Origin: Sporodiniella umbellata
Taxonomy: Eukaryota; Mucoromycota; Mucoromycetes; Mucorales; Rhizopodaceae
Direction: 5' to 3'
Assembly: GCA_025677835.1 (NCBI GenBank)
Contig: JAIXMR010000160.1
Coordinates: forward strand, 1-36,049
DNA length: 36,049 bases
The position numbers and the translations under genes are program-made. Each line of letters starts with the position of its first letter. The stretch's first letter is position 1. Below the pieces are notes generated by a model that saw only the letters and a list, made by a program, of their open reading frames with translations, made no database searches and was not told the origin of the DNA. Positions 1 through 12,804 of this stretch are shown one piece after another.

Positions 1-2
1 AA

Positions 3-299
3 AAAGCTGAAGCTGAAGTTGAACCGCTCAAAAACAAGTTCAACTGTGTACAACGTGCCCACCAAAACACCTTGGAAATGTTTCCTATTTACAGCACTCT
101 CTTGTTGATTGGAGGGCTTAAATACCCTGAAATTTCTGCTACAGCAGGTGCAGTTTATCTTTTGGGCCGCATCGTTTATGTCAGTGGATACTCTACTGGT
201 AGCCCCAGCAAGCGTGTTCGCGGTGCATTCTCATACCTGGGTCTTCTAACACTTATTGGTACAAGTGGCTCTACCATCTATAACTTGGTTAAGCAATAG
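3..299 (+). CDS. Microsomal glutathione S-transferase 3-like (MAPEG family), 3' part
   Basis: The reading frame is open from the window edge to a TAG at 297-299, so the start and first exons lie outside. The frame reads FNCVQRAHQNTLE around residues 13-25 of the fragment, the conserved motif of MGST3-type MAPEG proteins, and ends in hydrophobic helices (around MFPIYSTLLLIGG and AFSYLGLLTLIG). MAPEG proteins are small four-helix integral membrane enzymes of the ER or outer mitochondrial membrane. They conjugate glutathione to, or peroxidise, lipophilic electrophiles. The C-terminus (NLVKQ) carries no KKXX signal. The family call is firm; the exact substrate cannot be told. Confidence 0.88.
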   Translation, partial: KAEAEVEPLKNKFNCVQRAHQNTLEMFPIYSTLLLIGGLKYPEISATAGAVYLLGRIVYVSGYSTGSPSKRVRGAFSYLGLLTLIGTSGSTIYNLVKQ

Positions 300-971
300 G
301 TTTTGATGTCGCTTTTGGGTTGTTTCAGAAACTTCTTAACAAGTCGATCAATATATACTTCGAAAATAAAAGACCAAAAAAAGTGAAAAGGTGTTATATT
401 TTGTTACTTTTGTTTATACGACAAGAGTTTGAGTAGTGTATGTGTACGGTTTTTACATCCTCAAGTTTGATTTTTACATTGAAAAAGAGAGTAAGAGCTT
501 ATTTTTGTACTTGAACGAACACTACATGATAAAGAAGAATAGTCGATACAGCTTACTGTTAAGACAGATATGCTAAGAAAATAACGAAGAAAAGTAAGCG
601 ATATCGAAAGAATGCTTTACCCTGACTTAGACCTGAATATGCTATGAACACAATTTTAAACTATTGTGATGTTCGTCAACACAATCTGAAGCCTAAGCAA
701 AGTATAAAAAATCCAGTGCACCTTTTCTACTTGGTACAAAAGCGGTAATATAAAAGCTATGTCCTAGGGCTTGTAATGGTTTGTTGTTCTGAGCTAGTTT
801 TTTTTTTTTTTTTTTTTTTTTTCGCGTAAACAAGACTACTTTGTGACACCTTCGGAAAAAAATAAACGAAAAGAAGCGGGTGGGGATTTTTTTAGTCATG
901 CGAATTCAAACAGAATAATAAAAAAGATCAATCCTAAAGCATAATATCTTTTTTTTACCTTTGTTTTTTTT
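300..971. other. Spacer: MGST 3' UTR and thiolase upstream region
   Basis: No coding sequence was recognised. The stretch is AT-rich and holds a T run at about 800-822. The final bases before the thiolase ATG are pyrimidine-rich. An in-frame TAA at 942-944 excludes an upstream extension of the thiolase in the same exon. Confidence 0.6.
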
Positions 972-2369
972 ATGGATTCTTTACATCATCCCATCAGCTT
1001 ACCTACATTGAAAGACTCTCAATTGACTCGTATTGGCAGCAAATCTCCTGAGGATATTGTGGTTGTCACTGCAGTTCGTACTGCACTTACCAAGGGTCGT
1101 AAGGGTGGATTTAAAGATTGCTTAGCTGACGGTAATGTCTTGATCTGAACTGACATGTACTAACATGTGTTCAGAGCTGTTATTGTTCGTTTTGAAGGCA
1201 GTCATAGAAAGAACAGGGATTGATCCTTCCTTAGTCCAAGATATCACAGTGGGAAATGTTGCAGCTAACGGAGGCTTAGCCACCCCTTCACGTATGGCAG
1301 CACTAGCCGCTGGTTTTCCTGAAACGACATCTGTAAGCACTTTAAACCGTCAGTGTTCTTCTGGACTTCAAGCATGCGTTCAAATTGCAACGGCCATCCA
1401 AAGTGGCTTGATTGATATTGGTATTGGAGCAGGTGTTGAATCTATGACAAGCGACTATTTTACTCGCAAAATCACCACTTCAGACAAATTAGCTCAAGTT
1501 CCTAATGTAGCCGATTGTAGACTACCTATGGGGTAAGCGAAATGACTAAAGAATTATAGAAAAAGAAGAGAAAAGAAAGAAATTAAATATATTTATTTAG
1601 CTTGACTTCAGAAAACGTGGCGGCTGAATATGGAATTACTCGTCAAGAGCAAGATAGCTTTGCTGCTGAGTCCCATCAAAAAGCAGCAAGAGCTCAAAAG
1701 GCTGGTCACTTTAAAGAAGAAATTGTACCTTGTAAAGTGGTAGTTGAAAAAGACGGAAAGCAAAAGACCGTTGTAGTTCAAGACGATGAAGGCATTCGTG
1801 CCTCTTCTACAACCGAAGGACTTAGTAAACTGAAACCTGCATTTACAGCTACTGGAAGCACAACAGCTGGAAACGCTTCTCAAATTTCAGATGGCGCTGC
1901 AGCAGTCTTATTAATGAAGCGTAAAACAGCCCAAAAACTAAACTTGCCTATCCTAGGCAAGTATGTTACTTCGGCTGTTGTAGGTGTAAGTGCTTGAATC
2001 TCAACAGAAAAAGAAAAGAGACTAAACAACCTATAGGTCCCTCCTCGCATTATGGGTGTGGGGCCAGCCTACGCTATTCCTGTGGCTGTCGAGCGCGCTG
2101 GTTTAAAAATAGAAGATGTTGACGTATACGAAATCAATGAAGCTTTTGCTTCTCAAGCCTTATATACAGTAAAGGTCTTGGGGATTCCTAAACAAAAAGT
2201 GAATCCCAATGGAGGTGCAATTGCTATTGGACATCCTTTAGGTTGTACTGGTGCACGTCAAGTAGCTACCCTATTTCCTTTACTAAAACGACAAGATAAG
2301 AAAATTGGCGTGACAAGTATGTGTATCGGCAGTGGTATGGGTATGGCTGCCGTTTGGGAAAGAGAGTAG
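972..2369 (+). CDS. 3-ketoacyl-CoA thiolase (acetyl-CoA C-acyltransferase)
   Basis: Four exons: 972-1131, 1175-1532, 1601-1985 and 2037-2369. Introns are 43, 68 and 51 nt, all GT-AG. The summed coding length is 1236 nt, giving 411 aa, the usual size for the ACAA1/POT1 type. It performs the last, thiolytic step of beta-oxidation: 3-ketoacyl-CoA plus CoA gives acetyl-CoA and a shortened acyl-CoA. Visible catalytic features are the nucleophilic Cys114 in NRQCSSGLQA, the NEAFAS loop, His367 in GHPLGCTG and Cys397 in CIGSGMG. The first intron has a TACTAAC branch site. Sequence similarity favours the peroxisomal type, but the N-terminus has no clear PTS2 nonapeptide and the C-terminus (WERE) is not a PTS1. 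The 3' end converges on the F-box gene with only 11 bp between stop codons. Confidence 0.93.
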
Positions 2370-2380
2370 ACTTTTTTTAT

Positions 2381-3927
2381 TTAAACTTTCAATCCAGCTA
2401 CAAAATTTAAAACCATAATCTGTTTGTCTTGTCCCGAGCTATCAATAACAGCTTAATAAACCCCCCTTTTGTATGTATTCCATTACCTCACTATGTGTGT
2501 GTTGCTTAATAAGACGCTGTAAATCCAGCTCGACTGGGCACTTTGAAAACTCAAAATACAGACTCCTGTTTTTGGATCCCACACTTTTAAGGTACGATCG
2601 TAACTGCCGCTCACCAGCTTTCCCTAAGATTTTCTACATTAGTTCAAGCCCAAAAAGTGCTTTGTTCTTTCTTTTACCTCCAGGCAATCTATAGAACGAA
2701 TCATTTTGCCATGACCAATCAGGGTATGAACGCAATCCCCTGTATCCAAATCCCACACATTGATTTTGCCGTCTAATCCTCCACTATACAGATAAGTCCC
2801 GTCAAATCGAACACAGGCCAACCCCTGTCTATGTCCTTTGAATGTTCTAAGGCATTCACCAGTTTCGATATTCCACAGTTTTAGTGTTGCATCTCCTGAG
2901 GCAGATACCACTTGATTGGAACGCACTCTATCTAGAGCATTTACCGAAGCAGTATGACCTAGCAGCTGTCTTATTTCATTTCCTGTCCTACTGTCCCATA
3001 CCCTCAGTGTGTGATCTTTTGATGAAGTGATCACTTTGTTATTGACGTAGCACACATCCAAAATGCTGTTACCATGTCCTCTGAGATGCTGTAAGGGTTC
3101 CAAGGAAGGCAAAGACCAAACGATACATGTTGCATCGGAAGACCCCGTTATCAGCCACTGGCCACATACTCTCATACAAAGGATACTACCCGTATGCTGA
3201 TCTTTGATAGTTTGCTTGCATTTTCCAGTAGATACATCCCACACTTTAATTGCTTGGTCACGGCTGCCGGTCACCAGAATATCTTTTCCTATCCATGCTG
3301 AACAATAGACGCTATCCTCATGCCCTTGTAAAAAGCGGGTGGTTACTTTCCCGGTATGCCACCGCCGTTCAAGCAGGAGTCGGTTTTTGTATAGGAGCCG
3401 GGGTGAAGAAATAAAGTTGCTTTGAGCATGGAAGTCTGCAGAGAGAAGTTTGCGCCATAGGCCGTCATCGTTACAGATCGCAAACATTCTTCTACAGGTA
3501 TGTGATAGCTTTTGTATGGCCAGATAATCCAAATAGAGCATTATACACGAAATGACTTCATTGGGTAGCCTAAGTAGCGATATACCTATTAAAGGTATAA
3601 GTGATCATGCTATGATTTCTTCCTGTGTATGTAAAATGGTACGTCACTGGAATTATTGAGAAATGAGTCTAATGAGTTGGAGTGAGAAGAAGATCTTCTG
3701 TCTCTAAGAGCGCTGTTGAGCGTTCGAAGCTTTGGATGAATGGAGGTGAAATTTAATGACATCTTTAGTCTTTTTTTGAGTGGGCGAAAGCTATAAGTGG
3801 GTTGATTGATACATTTTGTTTTAGCTGTGAGCCCATCTTTCTTGGGGGATATAGTGATGTAGGTGGTTGACGGTTTGTTTTGGTTCAAATGTCTTTCAGG
3901 AAACAAGGTAGATAACGAACAAGTCAT
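2381..3927 (-). CDS. F-box/WD40 protein (SCF ubiquitin-ligase substrate receptor), frameshifted in this sequence
   Basis: Exons on the minus strand: 3927-3648, 3586-2678, 2623-2487 and 2438-2381; introns 61, 54 and 48 nt. An F-box at the start of exon 2 is followed by seven WD40 repeats forming a propeller, the architecture of Cdc4/Met30/FBXW receptors that recruit substrates to SCF. The last blade is built from exons 2-4 and ends IVSSGQDKQIMVLNF. The F-box start (LPNEVISCI) and its continuation (LLYLDYLAIQKL) lie in different frames, one base apart at about 3542. Removing one base gives exactly 461 codons (460 aa) and perfect F-box spacing. This is either a base-call or assembly error, or a genuinely broken allele. 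The first intron uses a weak donor (GTGACG). Met56 (position 3762) is an alternative start. The substrate is unknown. Confidence 0.82.
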
Positions 3928-3985
3928 TTTTAACTCAATAAATGAATGAAAAAAGAAAAAAGAAAACCTTTGTTATTCGAAATTT

Positions 3986-5580
3986 ATGGTAATTCGCGGG
4001 GTCTTTGCTAGATCAAATTCATGCTTTTCCAGCCGCAAGGAGTCACTCAATCGCCTTTTAAGGAAAAATCCAACGATAGAGAGCCGATTGAAAGAGCGTT
4101 GTGATCAGAGTTTCATGTGGGAAAAAAAAGTGAGTCTAGTTGCTTTAATATTAACACTCAATGTACATGTGATATCATGTATTGATATTAGAAAACAAAA
4201 AGATATCAAAGTAAACAGATTTGAGCATAAAGCCACATACCGATGTTGTTTACTAAGTCTAGAAGTTATGGTGTAGGTTTGTTCAAATTATATAAGTACA
4301 TTGATTGTCGGATAACCCTTTGAAATAAAATTGTAACTGTGAAAATAATTGCCCTTTTTCAGCAAATCTGTCAATGGAGTGCCCTGTCACACAACCCCGC
4401 TTTTCTTTTGCAGTGACTACGGAATTACCAGGGCCAGCTTTTTAAACTTTTTTTACAATTAAAAAAAAATGTTAAAAGTAAAGCTTGTACTTATAGAGTT
4501 ACGACTTATTTTTTTCCTCCCGTTTAGAATTCAGTTGCAAAAAACGCACGCATTGTTTTTTCAGGTATTCAACCCACAGGCGCCCCACACCTTGGCAATT
4601 ATTTGGGTGCATTAGCAAACTGGACCAAACTTCAAGATCCCGATCCAGTTACTGGTGCTAATTCCATACCCTACTATAGCATCGTTGACCTTCATGCCAT
4701 CACTATACCCCAAAATCCGGCTACATTACGTCAAGCTAAAATAGACATGGCAACTACCTTGCTGGCATGCGGAGTGGACCCTGATCGATCTGTTTTGTTT
4801 GAACAAAGCCGGGTTCGGGCACACACAGAGCTTGCATGGATTTTCAATTGTATCACACCTGTTGGATGGTTAGGGCGTATGACACAGTGGAAATCCAAAA
4901 TGTCCCAGGACCCCCATGCGCTTGCAGACAGCAAGTTGACTGCTGGGCTGAAGGTGGGCCTATTTGATTATCCCGTTTTACAAGCAGCCGACATTTTGCT
5001 TTACAAGGGAACCCATGTTCCTGTGGGCCAAGACCAAATGCAGCACTTGGAATTATCGCGCGATATAGCTCAACTATTCAACAAAACCTTTGGAAACTTA
5101 TTTCCAAAGCCCAATGCCATTGTCCCTCCCGCAACACAACGCGTTATGTCTCTCCGTAACCCAGAAAGCAAAATGAGTAAATCTGACCCAACAGATGCTT
5201 CACGTATCAATTTAATGGATTCACCTTCACTAATTCAAGCCAAGATCAAAAAGGCAGTAACAGATAGTTTGCCAGGCGTTTCATATGATCTAAAAGAAAG
5301 ACCTGGTATGTCAAATCTTGTGGGCATTTATGCCACCTGCAAGGATATAGAGGTGGCACAAGCATTGGAAGAATTTTCTCATATTAACAGTACGCGAGAA
5401 TTCAAAGAGGCTGTATCTGAAGCAGTCATCGAAAAGCTTGCTCCTATTCAAGATAGATTGGTACGCCTTAAAAAAGATGAAGGCTATGTAAAGCAAGTTT
5501 TAGATAAGGGAGCAAAACAGGCCACCCAAGTGGCTGATAAGACAATAGCAGAAGTATACAAGTTAGTAGGTCTTTCCTAA
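3986..5580 (+). CDS. MSW1: Tryptophanyl-tRNA synthetase, mitochondrial type
   Basis: The core is exon 4528-5580, which encodes a class I synthetase that charges tRNA-Trp. The HIGH-type signature is PHLGNYLGA, preceded by FSGIQPTG. The KMSKS motif is SKMSKSDP. VDLHAITIP, LQAADILLYK and VPVGQDQMQHLELSRDIA are all typical of bacterial/mitochondrial TrpRS. The acceptor at 4526-4527 is clear, but the first exon is not. My preferred first exon is 3986-4129 with a strong GTGAGT donor in matching phase; it gives an Arg/Ser-rich, initially acid-free N-terminus like a mitochondrial presequence and 398 aa in total. It requires a 398-nt intron, unusual here. The alternative is a 9-nt first exon at 4469-4477 (MLK) with a 50-nt intron and no clear presequence. 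The gene diverges from the F-box gene and converges on the phosphodiesterase gene, with 91 bp between stops. Confidence 0.85.
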
Positions 5581-5671
5581 AGCGGCTATTTTGTTTATAT
5601 GCAATGTGCTTCTGTGCGCGGTATTAATAGCAATGAATAACAATAATAATAATAATAAAGCTCTTTTTGTT

Positions 5672-7097
5672 CTAAAGAGTGATTATACTACTAATGCCGT
5701 AATGGTCTGATAGTTGAGTAAATGGGTATGATGTGTCGTTCACAAAAAAGGGTTCCATCTCAATATTGGTTAGCTTGACAGCTGTTTCGCTTTGATTAGC
5801 CCATAATAGACGATCGATGCTCTGCACAGTCATTAGTTGATTGTGGCTTGTCAGCGTTGTTTCGGCTGGTATAAGAGAACCATTACTTAGAGTCTTGTAA
5901 TCTCCAAAAGTAACAGGATGATAGCCGAATTTATTATAGGCCATGTCTACCAGGTTATCTAATCGCCAAGGATGCGAGTAGGATATCTGGGTATCAGTAT
6001 TATTATTAAGTTCTCCCAAACTAACGCCTTTGCCTTTCAGCACATTCATCATCATATCGTAGGCCAATGAGTTTCCAACAGAGCGGTCGACAACAGCACC
6101 CTCATGAAGTGCAGCGTCAACATTTAAATCACCCATCAATAGAATTGGATGATCATCGTCCTTTGCTGTTTCAGCAATAAATTGGTGGACAGCAGCAAAC
6201 TGACTCAAGCGAACTTTGGTGTCGTCCAAATTCAGTTTTCCGGCATTATCGTAGGATGCTTGTGTATGTGTTGTATATACGTGTACTAGGCTCTGGTTGT
6301 TGATTTGAACGAGAGCATGGAGCGCCCCTTTGTAAGAAAGCCTATGTGATACAAAGGTGTTACTCTTTTTCTGCAATAATTGTTTTTACTTGCCAGTCCG
6401 AATGAACTCCGCGCGGAAATTCTATTTTGTCTGATTTTACAATAGGAAAACGCGATAAGATTAACAGCCCACCGTCTCCAGCTAGACTCCAAGGGTAATG
6501 GCGAGGCGACGCTAACTGATAATGAAACCCTTGGTTAAATGCATGTACAGTTAACGTGTCAATGCGTCTATTAGCAAAAGCAAAGGCCTCTTGCATTGCA
6601 ATGATGTCATATTCTGGTAAAAGATGCTGAATAATGTAATCCAAGCGCTCTTCTTTATAGTCGTCTTGATTGTTTTTAATGCCAGGAGGTCTCATAAAAA
6701 TATTGAATGTCAACAAACGCGCTGAATCGGCCTGCATACTTTTCGTTGGAACAGCAGGCAGTTTAGCAGCAGTAAAATAAAAAAGACTGAAAAGAATAAA
6801 GGCAAGAAGTAGCAATACAAACAGGCAGCATCCACCGATAATGAGTTGCTTTGTGCAACAATTCCAAAGCCAGCGTTTCTTTGGAGCATGCTGAAAGATA
6901 TAATCGTTTTGGGCCTCTAAAACTTCAAACGAGTCTAGTAATGGTTCATCCTCATCCTTATCCTGGTAGTCATTTTGTTCACGCGATCTTTTGGATGGAA
7001 TTATTTGAAGTGTGGCAAAAGTTTCATTGCTCTCACGACCAATGAACATATTAGAGGTGGTATCAAAGCTTTCAAAGCTAGATTTTGCTGAATGCAT
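5672..7097 (-). CDS. Membrane-anchored sphingomyelinase-like phosphodiesterase (EEP family)
   Basis: Two exons, 7097-6394 and 6341-5672, give 457 aa. The 52-nt intron has a GC donor (GCAAGT) and AG acceptor. This splice restores GVHSDW followed by LSYKGALHALV, whereas the GT four bases downstream would not keep frame. A hydrophobic segment at residues 85-110 suggests a type II membrane protein with the catalytic domain in the lumen or outside. The endonuclease/exonuclease/phosphatase fold shows Asn132 (LTFNIFMRPP), Glu170 (AMQEAF), the DGGLLILSRFPI strand, His260 (TTHTQAS), Asp306 and Asn308 (GDLNVD), and the terminal Asp447-His448 (SDHYG). LTFNIFMRPP and THTQAS resemble sphingomyelin phosphodiesterases more than DNA-repair members. 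Such enzymes hydrolyse sphingomyelin or inositol phosphosphingolipids to ceramide. An acidic dileucine (DEPLL, residues 50-54) precedes the membrane segment. The substrate is inferred. Confidence 0.85.
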
Positions 7098-7249
7098 TTA
7101 CTTTTCTTTTTTTTTTAGGTGAAAGAAAGAAATCGATTGTTTTTATTGTTTCGCAAATTTATGTTCTCCGTTTTTTTTTTTTTTTTTTTTCGGTTGATTC
7201 AGTTTAACCGTTTCTTTAGTCCTGTTTTTGTTTGTGTTGTTTTTCCGTT

Positions 7250-11195
<3,946 letters not shown>

Positions 11196-11203
11196 TATAA
11201 AAG
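11196..11203 (+). promoter_or_regulatory. TATA element of the UreG gene
   Basis: TATAAAAG lies 45 bp upstream of the UreG ATG on the coding strand, downstream of a T-rich tract. It is a good match to a TATA box; the start of transcription is not known. Confidence 0.5.
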
Positions 11204-11247
11204 ATAGACTTGTTTTCATTACTTTCTTTTGTCAATAACTACTTAAC

Positions 11248-12265
11248 ATGACAAACACCTGCCGTTTTGACGCATCCAACCCGGTTCATGATCATAACGA
11301 TGGACACTCTCATACCCACGACGCCCATGGTCATACTCATGAGCAAATGGATTCTCCCGGTCTGTATCAAGAGAGACCTAAAGCTATATATGACAAGCGC
11401 GACTGGACCGAAAGAGCCTTTACTGTTGGTATTGGAGGGTAAGTAAAGGGTACATCTGGGGCGCGCCTTAAACTAAGGCTTTCTTTTCAGGCCTGTAGGA
11501 TCCGGAAAAACAGCTCTTATGTTGGCTTTATGTCAGAGACTTCGAGATCAGTATAGTATTGCTGCTGTTACTAACGATATCTTTACAAAAGAAGATACCG
11601 AATTCTTGGTTAGAAATGCTGCCTTACCAGAAGATCGTATTGCTGCTATTGAAACAGGTGGATGTCCTCACGCTGCAATTCGGTAATACAATATATATTC
11701 AAAAAAGAAAAGTAACAATTATTAAACAGTCTTGTTTTTTCAAAAAAAAAAAAAAAAATAGCGAAGACGTGTCTGCCAATTTGAATGCACTGGAAACTCT
11801 TCATAGTAAATTCAACACACAACTTCTACTGATCGAATCAGGAGGGGATAATCTGGCTGCTAACTACAGGTAACAGAAAACCAAATGGACTGTACTTCAC
11901 ATGCTTATCTTTCATTTGTATATCTTTAGTCGTGAATTAGGTACAAGATATTTTAAAACTACGAAAGATAAGCTAACCTATTGATAGCCGACTACATTAT
12001 CTACGTGATTGATGTTGCTGGTGGAGACAAAGTGCCTCGAAAGGGCGGCCCTGGCATTACTCAAAGCGATATGCTTATTGTCAACAAGACAGATTTAGCC
12101 CATATTGTAGGCGCTGATTTGGATGTTATGTCTCGAGACGCTAAAAAAATGAGAGGGAACGGACCCACTGTTTTTGCTCAAGTCAAAAACGGAGTAGGCA
12201 TGGACGATATTATTTCTCTTATTTTGGGTGAATGGCATGCAAGCGGTGCAAGTAAAGCCAACTAA
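11248..12265 (+). CDS. ureG: Urease accessory GTPase UreG
   Basis: Five exons: 11248-11438, 11491-11682, 11762-11869, 11930-11940 and 11988-12265; introns 52, 79, 60 and 47 nt; 259 aa. Exon 4 is only 11 nt and supplies the residues S-R-E-L before [10 protein letters not shown]. UreG is a SIMIBI-class GTPase that loads nickel into apo-urease with UreF and UreD. Visible motifs are the P-loop GGPVGSGKT (residues 63-71), the metal-binding Cys122-Pro-His124 ([11 protein letters not shown]), LIESGGDN and the guanine-specificity NKTD. The N-terminus has eight histidines between residues 14 and 31 (HDH...[12 protein letters not shown]), a nickel-binding extension also known from plant and some bacterial UreG. 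AATAAA at 12272-12277 is a likely polyadenylation signal. The gene is unlinked to urease here, as is normal in eukaryotes. Confidence 0.95.
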
Positions 12266-12804
12266 AATACCAATAAAACTATCTCCCATATTGTACTGTA
12301 AATGTCATTCCCAGCCTTTTTTTTAAAAGTCTTTTAGCAGGAATCATAACAAGTATAACCCTCCGTTTCAAAAATTGCGCAAAATGAATCAGGTAGCTTC
12401 TATCTCTTAACTTGTTCCCTTAGTAGTATATTTTTGCTAAAAAGCCATTTACTTACGACATACAACTTATGAACAGATTTTGGGGTTCAACACCAAAAAA
12501 AAAAAAAAAAAAAAAAGTGACGTAGACTGTCTGCCTCTGTTTTTGTTTGAATGAATGAACAATACCTATTATTTTTCAAAATATAATGTTATACATTGAT
12601 AGACTTTGAAATAGCTAAAAAAAAAAAAAAAAAAGCAGTTGAAATTTAGCTTAATATTGCTGCTGTATAGAGTTTCTGCTATTCAGTTCTTATTCTTAAT
12701 AAGCATCATAAAAAAGTGATACAAACTTCTAAAAAAAGAAATACAATCGTTGACATTTAACCGGTTTGATTTTTGTGTTTTTTTTTTTTCTTTTTTACTT
12801 TAAC
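12266..12804. other. Spacer between UreG and the ketoacyl-CoA reductase
   Basis: This holds the UreG 3' UTR and the upstream region of the next gene. It contains two long A runs (about 12494-12517 and 12618-12634) and a T run just before the next ATG. No coding sequence was recognised. Confidence 0.55.

Noticed and set aside
3610..3647. Continuation of the F-box gene exon 1 frame to its TAG
   Set aside because: The F-box frame resumes after a short intron (3587-3647), and the unspliced tail has no conserved residues.
6388..6393. GT donor (GTAAAA at 6389) for the phosphodiesterase intron
   Set aside because: Joining it to the acceptor at 6342 breaks the frame of the catalytic domain; only the GC donor four bases upstream keeps it.
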